From: Solibacillus sp. FSL R7-0668
GTDB lineage: Bacteria; Bacillota; Bacilli; Bacillales_A; Planococcaceae
Direction: 5' to 3'
NCBI RefSeq assembly: GCF_038006205.1
Contig: NZ_JBBOUU010000001.1
Location: 2,110,001 to 2,174,000, forward strand
Length of the DNA: 64,000 nucleotides
Translations under genes and position numbers: made by a program
In this document: piece after piece, positions 48,596 to 57,979 of the stretch
Position numbering within the stretch: the first letter of the stretch is position 1
How the letters are laid out: each line of letters opens with the position of its first letter
Notes under the pieces: generated by a model
Told to the model about the DNA's origin: nothing
Database searches by the model: none
The model's input: only the letters and a program-made list of their open reading frames with translations

Positions 48596-49573
48596 CTATT
48601 TATCATATAAAAAGCAGGAAACACGTTGATGTTCGTTTATTTCTTGCATGGTAGGTCGCACTTGAAGACACTTCTCCATCACAAACGGACAACGCGTATG
48701 AAACACACAACCTACAGGTGGGTTCATCGGACTCGGTAGCTCTCCCTGCAACGGAATGGTCGGTTTCGGTGCATCAAAGCTGACAACCGGAATCGCAGAT
48801 AATAATGCCTGTGTATATGGATGCAGTGGATTCGCATACAATTCATTTTTCGTACCTAATTCTACAATTCGACCGAGATAAAGCACGGCTACACGATCAC
48901 TAATATGTTTAACGACACTCAAATCATGCGAGATGAATAAATACGTCAATTGAAATTCATCTTGCAAATCCATCAGTAAATTCAGAACTTGCGATTGCAC
49001 CGATACATCAAGTGCTGACACTGGTTCATCTGCAATAATAAATTCTGGATTTATAGCAAGGGCTCGTGCTATGCCAATACGCTGTCGCTGACCACCAGAA
49101 AATTCATGCGGATATTTATGCACCGCATCTTCTGATAAGCCTACTTTTTGCAATAGCTCCTTGACCCGTTTTTTACGTTGCTCTTTTGTAAGCGTCAATT
49201 GTAATGCCATTGGTTCTTCAATAATGGCACCAATTCGCATACGAGGATTAAGGGACGCAAATGGATCTTGAAATATCATCTGCATTTGATTACGATAATT
49301 TTGCAATTTACTACCTTTCAAATGCTGGATTTGCTGCCCTTTATACAAAATTTCACCTGCTGTTGGTTCAACAAGCTTCAAAATTGTGCGTCCAAACGTT
49401 GACTTCCCGGACCCAGACTCACCTACAATTCCAAGTGTCTCACCGTGATAAATTTCTAAGGAAATATCATCGACTGCTTTGACGACTTTTTTTGCTTCTT
49501 TCATCGACTTCCGCTTCACTGGAAAATAGGCTTTTAAATGATTGATTTTAAGTAAGACATCCTTCTTTGGCAT
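48596..49573 (-). CDS. Oligopeptide-type ABC transporter ATPase (OppF/DppF family)
   Basis: The 325-residue ATPase has GESGSGKS (Walker A), FSGGQRQRIGIARAL (signature) and FIIADEPVSALD (Walker B), plus the C-terminal Cys-rich HTRCPFVMEKC stretch typical of OppF/DppF. Start at 49573 has GGGGGAG upstream and overlaps the preceding ATPase gene by 26 bases. Confidence 0.92.
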   Translation of the reverse strand: MPKKDVLLKINHLKAYFPVKRKSMKEAKKVVKAVDDISLEIYHGETLGIVGESGSGKSTFGRTILKLVEPTAGEILYKGQQIQHLKGSKLQNYRNQMQMIFQDPFASLNPRMRIGAIIEEPMALQLTLTKEQRKKRVKELLQKVGLSEDAVHKYPHEFSGGQRQRIGIARALAINPEFIIADEPVSALDVSVQSQVLNLLMDLQDEFQLTYLFISHDLSVVKHISDRVAVLYLGRIVELGTKNELYANPLHPYTQALLSAIPVVSFDAPKPTIPLQGELPSPMNPPVGCVFHTRCPFVMEKCLQVRPTMQEINEHQRVSCFLYDK

Positions 49574-50576
49574 AGGCACGCTCCCCCTTCTCTGAGAATA
49601 AGTGGCAACGTACTTTATGTGCTTTCGTAACATCCAGTACTTCTGGTTGAAGGGTGTGACACTGTTCCATCGCAAATTGACAACGTGGTGCAAAGCGACA
49701 TCCTTCAGGTAACGCGTACGCAGGTGGGACAATGCCCGGGATAGACGGCAATCTTTCTACATCCGTCTGCAGACTCGGCATCGTTTTTAACAAGGCTGTC
49801 GTATATGGATGTTGCGGATTTAAAAACAGCTCCCTCACTGGTGCTTCTTCAACAATTTGACCTGCATACATGACCATGACACGATCAGCCGTCTCCGCAA
49901 CGACACTCATATCATGCGTAATAAATAAAATGGCTGACCGATGCTCCTGCTTCATTTTCATCATTAAGTTCAATATTTGTGCTTGCACTGTTACATCTAG
50001 TGCAGTTGTTGGCTCATCTGCAATCAGAAGCTGCGGATTATTCGACATCGCAATAGCTATCATGACACGTTGACGCATCCCACCTGATAATTGATGTGGA
50101 TATTCAGCAATCACTTTGTCTGCATTGGCAATGCCTACCTCTTGTAAAAGATGAATAGCTTTTTCACGTGCTTGTTTTTTGGTCACTTTTTGATGTCTCC
50201 GAATCGATTCTATTAGTTGATTGCCAATCGTAAAAACCGGATCAAGTGAAGTCATCGGCTCTTGGAAAACCATACTAATGTCATTGCCGCGTATATGACT
50301 CATCTCTTTATTTTTGTAGTCTAATAGATTATTGCCGTTAAAGTGGATTGTGCCAGCTGTGATTTCCCCCGGTGGTATCGGAAGTAGGCGCATAATGGCA
50401 AGCGACGTAATACTTTTACCACTTCCTGATTCACCTACGAGTGCGACGGTTTCGCCTTTGTGAATGGTAAAACTCACATCATCCACTACTTTGGCTTGCT
50501 TGCCATTTTTCAGCTGGAATTGAATTTTCAAATTGCTTACCTCTAATAGCACCTGTTGCGTGTTTATTGGTTCCAT
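49548..50576 (-). CDS. Oligopeptide-type ABC transporter ATPase (OppD/DppD family)
   Basis: The 342-residue ATPase has GESGSGKS, LSGGMRQRVMIAIAM and LLIADEPTTALD, and the C-terminal RFAPRCQFAMEQC cysteine segment. It precedes the OppF-type gene with overlap and follows the aldehyde dehydrogenase gene by about 20 bases. Confidence 0.92.
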   Translation of the reverse strand: MEPINTQQVLLEVSNLKIQFQLKNGKQAKVVDDVSFTIHKGETVALVGESGSGKSITSLAIMRLLPIPPGEITAGTIHFNGNNLLDYKNKEMSHIRGNDISMVFQEPMTSLDPVFTIGNQLIESIRRHQKVTKKQAREKAIHLLQEVGIANADKVIAEYPHQLSGGMRQRVMIAIAMSNNPQLLIADEPTTALDVTVQAQILNLMMKMKQEHRSAILFITHDMSVVAETADRVMVMYAGQIVEEAPVRELFLNPQHPYTTALLKTMPSLQTDVERLPSIPGIVPPAYALPEGCRFAPRCQFAMEQCHTLQPEVLDVTKAHKVRCHLFSEKGERAYAKEGCLT

Positions 50577-50597
50577 ATGCTTCCCTCCTTCTCACGT

Positions 50598-52046
50598 TCA
50601 ATTGGGTAGAGCATAACGAATAGCAATATTTTTCATTTGTGTATAATTTCGAAGTGCAACAAAGCCTTTTTCACGCCCAATGCCGCTTTTCTTATATCCT
50701 CCAAATGGCATTTGAATACCACCTGCTGCTCCGTAATTATTGATAAACACTTGCCCTGCCTGCACACGACTTGCGACATAATGCGCTGTATCTAAATCCT
50801 TTGACCAAACACCTGCTACTAATCCGTATTGTGTACTATTGGCCAGTGCAATTGCTTTTTCGACTGTGTCAAATGAAAAGACAGTAAGGACTGGTCCGAA
50901 TATTTCTTCCTGCGCTAGAACGTGGGTATCTTCCATGCCATCAAGAATTGTCGGTTGAACGTAATACCCTTTCCCATAGCCCTCAATCGTCAATGTTTCG
51001 CCACCAACTACAACATAGCCGTCTTCCCTCGCTTGCTGTAATCGCCCTGAAATATTCATAAATTGACGTTTATTTAATAATGGCCCCATATCTAGATCTG
51101 CTTCTCCTGGACCCACTTTGAGCACTTTAAATCGCTCCACTAGTTGGGTTAAAAACACCTCTTTTGCACTTTCTTCAATCAGTAAACGTGCGCCTGCTGA
51201 GCAAGTTTGTCCTGCATTTTGAATGATGGCACGTAGTACACCGTCCAATGCCTGTTCCATCGGCGCATCTGCAAATACGATGTTCGGTGATTTCCCACCA
51301 AGCTCTAACGTCACTGGCACAATATTTTTAGCCGCTGCCTGCATCACGGCAATGCCTGTTGAGACAGAACCAGTAAAAGTAATGTGATTAATGTCTGGAT
51401 GCGACGTTAATAGTGGTCCAACATCACTCCCTAAGCCTGTAACATGCTGGAAAATTCCTGCCGGCACTTTATCCGCAAACCACTTCGTTATTGCATGCGT
51501 CGTTAGTGGCGTATCTTCCGCACTTTTCACAATCACCGCATTACCTGTGGCAATGGCAGCTGCGACACTTCTTGCTGTAATTTGAATCGGATAGTTCCAC
51601 GGTACGATATGTACGGTAATTCCAACTGGCTCCAGTACTACCGCATTTAAAATACCATCTTCAATCGGAATGGTATCCCCCATCACTTTATCCGCCGCTC
51701 CACCATAAAACTCAAAATAACGAGCTGCCGCTTCAATATCTGCACGCGCTTGTGATAACGGCTTCCCGACATCTCGGCACTCTAGTAAACTCCATTCTTC
51801 CGCATGCTCACGTATATATTGTGCTAACTCGATTAGTAGCTGACCCCGCTCAAATGCCTTCACCTTGCGCCATTCTTCACTGTCAAATGCCACACGTGCC
51901 GCGCGTATCGCTTCATTGACTTGCGCTTCATTTGCATTACTAATTTGCGCCAGCACTTCACCAGTAGACGGATTCATTACATCTAGGAATCGTTCTTCAT
52001 CCGCGTAAACCCAATTGCCATTTATCAACATTGGAATTTTTTGCAT
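50598..52046 (-). CDS. NAD(P)-dependent aldehyde dehydrogenase
   Basis: The 482-residue enzyme has the catalytic Glu in VTLELGGKSPN (about residue 250) and Cys in NAGQTCSAGARL (about residue 284). The exact aldehyde is unknown; betaine-aldehyde or semialdehyde oxidation are typical for relatives. Its start overlaps the SDR stop, showing coupling within the catabolic operon. Confidence 0.93.
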   Translation of the reverse strand: MQKIPMLINGNWVYADEERFLDVMNPSTGEVLAQISNANEAQVNEAIRAARVAFDSEEWRKVKAFERGQLLIELAQYIREHAEEWSLLECRDVGKPLSQARADIEAAARYFEFYGGAADKVMGDTIPIEDGILNAVVLEPVGITVHIVPWNYPIQITARSVAAAIATGNAVIVKSAEDTPLTTHAITKWFADKVPAGIFQHVTGLGSDVGPLLTSHPDINHITFTGSVSTGIAVMQAAAKNIVPVTLELGGKSPNIVFADAPMEQALDGVLRAIIQNAGQTCSAGARLLIEESAKEVFLTQLVERFKVLKVGPGEADLDMGPLLNKRQFMNISGRLQQAREDGYVVVGGETLTIEGYGKGYYVQPTILDGMEDTHVLAQEEIFGPVLTVFSFDTVEKAIALANSTQYGLVAGVWSKDLDTAHYVASRVQAGQVFINNYGAAGGIQMPFGGYKKSGIGREKGFVALRNYTQMKNIAIRYALPN

Positions 52047-52792
52047 TACAATCCACGGCCCCCATCAACATGTAACGTCGTACCCGTTACCATACTCGCT
52101 GCATCCGAAAGTAAATAACAAACGGCTCCTGCAATATCTGTAGGATCAACTAGGCGACCAAGTGGGACAGATTGGACAAATACTTCTTGCTTTGTTTGTT
52201 CAACGTCTTCATTTGATGCCGCAAATTGGGATAACATTTGTGTATCGGCTGGCCCTGGATGAATAGTATTCACTCGAATTTGATGCGGCGCAAGTTCAAT
52301 GGCCAACCCACGAGAAAAACTTTCCGCGGCTCCTTTTGATGCGATATAAGCTTGCAACCCTGGGCGCGGCCGTACAGCTGAAATTGAGGCAATCGTGACA
52401 ATCGCTCCTTTTTTACGTGCCTTCATATAGGGCACAGCCGCTTTTGTCGTAATAAATAAACTCTTCACATTCACGTCCATTAAACGATTCCACTCATTTA
52501 TCGATACATCTTCAATAGGTGTCGCCGCCTGTGCAATGCCAATCGCATTGACAAGCCCATCGATTCGGCCATATTTGTCATAAATATTTTGAAAAACTTC
52601 ATTTACTTTATCCTCATGAAGCACATTCACATCATGGAGTTGCAGCACATCACTTTCCCTATCAGCTAGTGATGCTACTGATAAATCAAGCCCAACAACA
52701 ATTTTCCCTTGCTCTAGCAAATGCTTTAAAATAGCTTGTCCCATACCACCACCCGCACCTGTCACAATCACTACTTGCTGCTCAACTGCCAT
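52046..52792 (-). CDS. Short-chain dehydrogenase/reductase
   Basis: The 248-residue SDR has the nucleotide motif TGAGGGMGQ, the Ser of ASISAVRPRPG and the Tyr-x3-Lys pair in AYIASKGAAES, plus a typical C-terminal HVDGGRGL. It oxidises or reduces a hydroxyl or carbonyl of an unknown compound. Start at 52792 is set by AGGGAGTG. It lies between the LeuB-like and aldehyde dehydrogenase genes. Confidence 0.92.
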   Translation of the reverse strand: MAVEQQVVIVTGAGGGMGQAILKHLLEQGKIVVGLDLSVASLADRESDVLQLHDVNVLHEDKVNEVFQNIYDKYGRIDGLVNAIGIAQAATPIEDVSINEWNRLMDVNVKSLFITTKAAVPYMKARKKGAIVTIASISAVRPRPGLQAYIASKGAAESFSRGLAIELAPHQIRVNTIHPGPADTQMLSQFAASNEDVEQTKQEVFVQSVPLGRLVDPTDIAGAVCYLLSDAASMVTGTTLHVDGGRGL

Positions 52793-52793
52793 A

Positions 52794-53888
52794 TTAATCA
52801 CTCCCTGTTGCTATTGATTTCATTGCTACTATGACTTCACAAATCGCGTTACCCATTTCTTGTGTAGTTGCCTGACCGCCAATATCTGCAGTTTTGACAC
52901 TACCTTCTCTTAGCACCTTTTCAATCGCTGTCACAATAAGCTCCTCTACATCTGGACGACCGATATGTCCAAACAGTAAAGCAAGTGACCAAATTTGGGC
53001 GATTGGATTTGCAATTCCCTTTCCTGCAATATTAGGTGCCGAACCGTGCACAGGCTCAAACATAGACGGAAACTCTTTTTCAGGATTGAGATTTGCAGAG
53101 GGTGAAAGACCAAGACCCCCAACAAGCGCAGATCCTAAATCCGATAAAATATCACCAAACAAATTCGAGGCCACAACGACTTCAAAATCTTGTGGTCGCT
53201 CCACAAAATACGCCACTAACGCATCAATATAAATAGATTCCAACTGAAGTGTTGGCGATGTATTCCCGAGCACCCTTTTCGTGTGCTCGTCCCAAAACTT
53301 CATCGAATGTATGATGGCATTTGACTTTGTGGCACTCGTAATTTTCGTTTTATGATGTTTATGCGCATAATTGCAAGCAGCACGCACAATATTTTCAATA
53401 CCTATACGTGTCATAATCGTATTTTGAATGGTCATTTCCTGCGGTTGATCGTTGTATATACGTCCCCCACTATTAGAATATTCCCCTTCAGCGTTTTCTC
53501 GGAAAATGACAAAATCAATATTCTTACCATTTGCTAACGGTGAGGCAATACCTGATAGTGATTTAATCGGTCGGAAGTTTACATACTGCTGAAATTGTTT
53601 GCGTATCGGCATGATTAACTCCCACACCGTGACATCATCAGGAACGCGGTCATCACCAATTGCGCCAAATAATATCGCATCATATTGCGCCAATGTTTCG
53701 AGCGCATTGTTTGGCATCATACGCCCATGTTCTAGATAATAATCTGAACTCCATGGAAATATTGTTGCTTCTATTTGTAGTGTATGATCCTGTTCCTGTA
53801 AAACCTCCAGCACTTTGATGGCTTCTTTCATTACTTCCTTGCCAATGCCATCTCCTGGGATAATCGCTATTCGAGTCGCTGTTATCAT
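52794..53888 (-). CDS. LeuB-family decarboxylating dehydrogenase (tartrate/D-malate dehydrogenase-like)
   Basis: The 364-residue enzyme belongs to the isocitrate/isopropylmalate dehydrogenase family, with IIPGDGIGKEVM, FRENAEGEYSNSGG and ASNLFGDILSDLGSAL. The ENAEGEYS-type motif and placement outside leucine synthesis suggest a tartrate or D-malate dehydrogenase-type role (oxidative decarboxylation of a 2- or 3-hydroxy acid). The true leuB is at 3835-4935. Its start overlaps the M20 gene stop. Confidence 0.87.
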   Translation of the reverse strand: MITATRIAIIPGDGIGKEVMKEAIKVLEVLQEQDHTLQIEATIFPWSSDYYLEHGRMMPNNALETLAQYDAILFGAIGDDRVPDDVTVWELIMPIRKQFQQYVNFRPIKSLSGIASPLANGKNIDFVIFRENAEGEYSNSGGRIYNDQPQEMTIQNTIMTRIGIENIVRAACNYAHKHHKTKITSATKSNAIIHSMKFWDEHTKRVLGNTSPTLQLESIYIDALVAYFVERPQDFEVVVASNLFGDILSDLGSALVGGLGLSPSANLNPEKEFPSMFEPVHGSAPNIAGKGIANPIAQIWSLALLFGHIGRPDVEELIVTAIEKVLREGSVKTADIGGQATTQEMGNAICEVIVAMKSIATGSD

Positions 53889-55117
53889 ATTTTATCGCCC
53901 GCAAGAAACTTTAGTGCTGCCAAACGATAAATCGCTGTCGTTTCGGCTAATTCTTCAATATCCACATACTCATTAATTTGATGCGGAATTTCGCGATCAC
54001 CAGCACCTACTGTCACAATTGGCACACCATGCACATGGAGGAATGTGCCATCTGTTGCACCGGGTACACCGTTATAAATCGGTTTTTGTTCTGTTACTTC
54101 TGCAACCGCTTCATAGATCGCTTGTACGACAGGATCTTCCTTCGGGGTTGCTGTCGCTGGTCGGTTATCTAATACCGTCAACTCCACCTTGAAGTCTGGA
54201 TCATCCGCTTGTAAGCGTTTAATAATGGCATCAATTTTGCCAAGGAGCTCATCATGATCTTGCGCTGGCACCGTCCGAATATCGAGCGTCGTCATACAGT
54301 GATCTGGAATCACATTAATTTGCGCATCCCCTTTTACTGGAGCACGTAAAATTGTTGGCGTAATCGAGGGCCAGTTCAACATAGGGTCTCTCCCTAAACG
54401 TGCCTGCTCTTCTTTTTCTAATTTTTCAAGCTCTACAATAAAGCGCGCCATACGCCAGTTCGGGTTAATGCCACTCCAAGATATCGCACCGTGTGCCATT
54501 TTACCGAAAATATCTACCTGTAAGCGAATCGCACCACGCTGTGCAATACACACATTATTTTCTTGTGGCTCACAAATAATTGCACCATCTACTCCGTCAG
54601 CCCAGCCGTTTTTAATGAAATGCTTAATACCAAGCATCAATCCCTCTTCATCACAAGGAATACATAAAATAATTTTGCCTGTAAACGCCTCCTGATCTAG
54701 CAGCAAGGACTGACAAGCTGTAATCATACAGGCAAGATTTCCTTTTGTATCATTTGTGCCGCGTCCATACATACGACCGTCCACAATTTCTGCGCCGAAT
54801 GGATCATACATCCATGCCTCACGATTTCCTTCTGTTACAACATCCGTATGACCTTCAAACAGCAGCGTTTTCCCTGGTTTGCCAGAATCAATAATGCCAA
54901 TAACGTTTGGTCTACCAGGCACCACTTCCTCTACATATGTTTCAATGCCAATATCTCGTAAATACTGCGCTATATAATTGGCTACTTCTTCTTCATTGCC
55001 ATTTGGATCATTTTCACGATACACACTTTCTATTCGTACTAATTTTTGTGTCAACTCAATAACTGTCTTTCGATCACGTACGTACGATGCCTTTTTTTTT
55101 AAGCTTGCAAATGCCAT
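53885..55117 (-). CDS. M20-family metallopeptidase/deacylase (ArgE/DapE type)
   Basis: The 410-residue enzyme has the two-zinc signatures FEGHTDVVTEG and GRGTNDTKGNLA, a catalytic CDEEG and a dimerisation domain from about residue 185. It would remove an acyl or aminoacyl group from a small amide. It is the first gene of the ten-gene operon, with GGGGGAG before the ATG. The length is normal for the family. Confidence 0.91.
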   Translation of the reverse strand: MAFASLKKKASYVRDRKTVIELTQKLVRIESVYRENDPNGNEEEVANYIAQYLRDIGIETYVEEVVPGRPNVIGIIDSGKPGKTLLFEGHTDVVTEGNREAWMYDPFGAEIVDGRMYGRGTNDTKGNLACMITACQSLLLDQEAFTGKIILCIPCDEEGLMLGIKHFIKNGWADGVDGAIICEPQENNVCIAQRGAIRLQVDIFGKMAHGAISWSGINPNWRMARFIVELEKLEKEEQARLGRDPMLNWPSITPTILRAPVKGDAQINVIPDHCMTTLDIRTVPAQDHDELLGKIDAIIKRLQADDPDFKVELTVLDNRPATATPKEDPVVQAIYEAVAEVTEQKPIYNGVPGATDGTFLHVHGVPIVTVGAGDREIPHQINEYVDIEELAETTAIYRLAALKFLAGDKI

Positions 55118-55147
55118 CTAACTCTCCCCCATATCAAAAATAGTATA

Positions 55148-55162
55148 AAATTTCAGACTAAT
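55148..55162. promoter_or_regulatory. Weak CodY-box-like sequence before the ten-gene operon
   Basis: AAATTTCAGACTAAT differs from the CodY consensus AATTTTCWGAAAATT at about four of fifteen positions and lies about 30 bases upstream of the M20 start. CodY often represses peptide uptake operons. The match is too weak to rely on. Confidence 0.2.
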
Positions 55163-55264
55163 ATCTATTACATATGAGAGAAGAAGCTAATAAAGTACCA
55201 GTTATTGTATACTTTTTGTTTAGCGCAAAGATATTTCAATTCTTTTGACTGTTAGTATTTTACA

Positions 55265-55455
55265 TATTAGAACAATCACTCAATCTATTAGATTTCCTTA
55301 AAAAAAGAGCTGCTAACGATATCATTAGCAGCTCTTTTGCTCCCTTATAGCACCATTAAAAGTAAATAAACAGTTGCGATATAGCAAGAATTAATAAAAC
55401 TAGCGTAATCCTCTGATTTTAGCCTTTTAGATACGCATTACATCCCCTACTTTTA
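55265..55455 (-). pseudogene. Decayed copy of the small membrane protein gene at 62429-62653
   Basis: The minus strand reads AAA GTA GGG GAT GTA ATG CGT ATC then TAA, matching KVGDETRIKKAK of the gene near 62.5 kb, and continues with clear base-level similarity through the region before its stop and the flanking terminator. Several stop codons and length changes show decay. The flanks, with TATTAGAACAATCAC and the AGCAGCTC terminator stem (55307-55334), also match those at 62348-62425. This is a dead segmental duplicate. Confidence 0.75.
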
Positions 55456-55464
55456 AATATTAAA

Positions 55465-55491
55465 AAAAAGGACACTTTTAATGTCCTTTTT
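55465..55491 (-). terminator. Terminator of the YusW-like lipoprotein gene
   Basis: AAGGACA and TGTCCTT arms lie 40 bases after the minus-strand stop, followed by a run of T on that strand. Confidence 0.8.
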
Positions 55492-55529
55492 ATTATGGAA
55501 AAGAGCCATTATTCAGCCCCTTTACATCA

Positions 55530-56060
55530 TTATTTATTTAAATGATAATGTTTTTCTTCACCATTATCGAATTTCACTTCAAGGTCAAAGTACTGATAGT
55601 TCTCATCTAAAGCAAATGCCTTCATCACTTCTTTACGAACATCCTCATCGCTAGTAGCTTTATCAAATTTAAGTTGTTCTAATGCTTTGACAATTTTTTC
55701 GTAAGCTTGATCACCTTTATGCTCAACACCTGTTATTTCATCATCTACTTCCGCATAAATATAATTTCCATCGTTTTCATATTCAACATCATAGGATTTA
55801 TTATCCGCATACTCTACCTCTAAATCAAAGTCCGTAAATGAATATTTTACATCTGTCGCTTTAATTGCCGTCTTTTCTTTTTCTTCCTCATTATGAATTG
55901 GTTCCGTTGTTCCTGTGTTATTATTATTCGTTGTTTCATTAACCGTACCATTATTTCCTGTAACTTCCTTATCCTTATCTACATCTGCATCGTTATTGTT
56001 ACAGGCGTACAATAATCCTACTAATAATGGCAGTGTAAGAATTCCTCTAAATAATTTCAT
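55530..56060 (-). CDS. YusW-like lipoprotein
   Basis: The 176-residue protein has a signal with lipobox LLYAC (Cys20), a low-complexity Asn/Thr/Glu-rich linker to about residue 65, and a YusW-type domain with SFTDFDLEVEYADNKSYDVE and DLEVKFDNGEEKHY. The function of YusW is not established. Start at 56060 is set by AGGAGAG. Confidence 0.85.
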   Translation of the reverse strand: MKLFRGILTLPLLVGLLYACNNNDADVDKDKEVTGNNGTVNETTNNNNTGTTEPIHNEEEKEKTAIKATDVKYSFTDFDLEVEYADNKSYDVEYENDGNYIYAEVDDEITGVEHKGDQAYEKIVKALEQLKFDKATSDEDVRKEVMKAFALDENYQYFDLEVKFDNGEEKHYHLNK

Positions 56061-56078
56061 ATGCTCTCTCCTCTTCAA

Positions 56079-56425
56079 GTCGCTCTGATAATGGCTTAAA
56101 TTTTATGACCTCAATCTAATTTAAGCCATTAAAATCGTTCCCAAATTTAAAGGAAACTATTCATTTTTACTGAAAATCAAATACGTCTCTGCTCAATTGC
56201 ATCCAGTTTTTTAGCATGGGACACGACCGAAATACAGTATTCGAAGTCTTTCAGCGAGCAAACTACCTAGGCATTACACAATCGAACTATAGATTGACAG
56301 GTATTTGATTTGAAATCTCGTCAGAATAGTGTGGATATACACTGTTAAGGAGAAAGGATAATATCCCTTTAAGTACATGAAGCATATGATGAGTTAATGA
56401 TCATTTGTTTTGGAGGTATTTTACA
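56079..56425. other. Intergenic stretch before the cupin gene
   Basis: No promoter stands out. On the plus strand, a short frame from the ATG at 56214 reads GHDRNTVFEVFQRANYLGIT and on to a stop at about 56306, with codon use that looks coding, but it has no ribosome site and no recognised relative. Confidence 0.35.
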
Positions 56426-57004
56426 ATGAATAATCCTTATTATATGAATGTCCACCCTAATCCTTATTTCAGTTATGTACCAATGTATAACTGGGGGAAT
56501 AATTGGGGTTCTGATTATTGGAATATGTCAAATGGAGCGAGTTATACAAACCCATTTTCGCCGTACCAAAATAGCCAAGATATGACTTATAGTCCTAGTT
56601 TAAAAGATCATGGAAGAGAACCGTTTGTTGTGAACCTCAATCAAGCAGCCAAGCACAATAACAACTTCCGCACTGCCATATGGACTGGAAAACATATGCA
56701 ATTGACTTTGATGAGTATTAACGTTGGAGAAGATATAGGCTTGGAGAATCATCCTAATGTTGATCAATTTATACGTATTGAGCGCGGTCATGGACTAGTT
56801 CAAATGGGGAAAAACAAAAATAATTTAAACTTTGTCCATATTGTAGGTGAGGATGATGCCATTATCGTACCTGCTGGAACATGGCATAATGTAATTAATA
56901 CTGGCCATACATCGTTAAAACTTTCGACAATTTATGCACCGCCAAATCACCCTTTCGGAACGGTTCATAGAACGAAAGCGGAGGCCGAAGCTGCTGAAGG
57001 TTAG
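56426..57004 (+). CDS. Cupin-domain protein with a Tyr/Asn-rich N-terminus
   Basis: The 192-residue protein has a Tyr, Asn and Pro-rich first 60 residues, as in spore-coat-like or surface proteins, then a cupin barrel from about 75 to 180. The first cupin block reads NVGEDIGLENHPNVDQFIRI and the second VPAGTWHNVINTG, so a metal site with His residues is likely. Substrate unknown. Start at 56426 follows TTGGAGG. Confidence 0.83.
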   Translation: MNNPYYMNVHPNPYFSYVPMYNWGNNWGSDYWNMSNGASYTNPFSPYQNSQDMTYSPSLKDHGREPFVVNLNQAAKHNNNFRTAIWTGKHMQLTLMSINVGEDIGLENHPNVDQFIRIERGHGLVQMGKNKNNLNFVHIVGEDDAIIVPAGTWHNVINTGHTSLKLSTIYAPPNHPFGTVHRTKAEAEAAEG

Positions 57005-57007
57005 CGT

Positions 57008-57319
57008 CTATAAATAGAATCGAAAAACAACTATAAAAAGTATATAAAATGATTTGCTAGATATAAATGACATCACAATAAATCCCGAAATTCCCATAAA
57101 AATAACAGTACTGATTAAGAGGAAAACTTTATTTTATTTTGTGATAGGTATTACAAAACTAATTAACATAGAAATAGTTGTGACAAATATTATTTTCGTC
57201 AAAAGTCCCCATGACACGATGATTAGATAATCAATGATTAGGTGAACGATGAATAAAAAGCTATAATAGAATACTACAGACCACCTGTTTACTCTTTTGT
57301 CCGCAAGATTTTGTTCGAA
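57008..57319 (-). pseudogene. Broken membrane-protein reading frame
   Basis: The minus strand holds one frame of about 103 codons, open apart from one TAA at 57134-57136, coding for three strongly hydrophobic segments: YYSFLFIVHLIIDYLIIVSW, then IIFVTTISMLISFVIPIT before the stop, and LLISTVIFMGISGFIVMSF after it. No start codon or ribosome site exists at its 5' end, which lies against the ligase-type gene. It looks like the remainder of an inactivated membrane-protein gene. No family recognised. Confidence 0.55.
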
Positions 57320-57343
57320 TTATGAACGACTACATGTTAACCA

Positions 57344-57913
57344 TTAGTTTAGTAAAGAAAAAGCTGCAATGGATTCATATTTTGGTGTACTTTCTAGATT
57401 CGATTTATATAAGACAATTTCACTTACTTGAAACGATAAAATTTTTTCTTTAAAAGGGTTATGCGTGACTAAATCGGCCATTTTGAAATCTTCATTTCCC
57501 CCCCATTTACGTGCTAATGTGATATGGGGATGATAAGGTCGTGTGTCTAAAGAAAAGCCCGCTGCAACACAAGTTTTATGGACAATTTCTTGAAGTTGAA
57601 ATAACTGCTTCTCTTCATTCACTGCTCCCCAAAATACGCGAGGAGATTTTGGAGGACCAAACACATTCAGTCCTTCAATCTCTAACATAAAAGCTTTTTG
57701 ACTCTTCATGGCGTCGCCAACTAATCTAATAACAGATGGACGTTTTTGTGGGGGTACTGAGCCAAGAAAAGCAAGGGTTATATGATAATCATTTAAATTC
57801 ACCCAACGTTTAAACGGGAATATTGATTTAATTTGTGTCAATTCATCGTGAATTGCTTGTTTAACATCATCCGGAATACGTACGGCCCAAAAATAGTGAG
57901 TCTCTCTCTCCAT
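57344..57913 (-). CDS. thpR: 2'-5' RNA ligase-family cyclic phosphodiesterase
   Basis: The 189-residue protein has the two HxT-type motifs of the 2H phosphoesterase family: HITLAFLG near residue 46 and HPHITLARKW near 131. Bacterial ThpR opens 2',3'-cyclic phosphates and can join tRNA halves in vitro. The ATG at 57913 has a GAGGGGGTG site. Confidence 0.9.
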   Translation of the reverse strand: MERETHYFWAVRIPDDVKQAIHDELTQIKSIFPFKRWVNLNDYHITLAFLGSVPPQKRPSVIRLVGDAMKSQKAFMLEIEGLNVFGPPKSPRVFWGAVNEEKQLFQLQEIVHKTCVAAGFSLDTRPYHPHITLARKWGGNEDFKMADLVTHNPFKEKILSFQVSEIVLYKSNLESTPKYESIAAFSLLN

Positions 57914-57979
57914 ATGCTTTCACCCCCTCTTATAACGAACTAGATCTACAAGGATCAAAATTTATTCTTTAGACGCATA

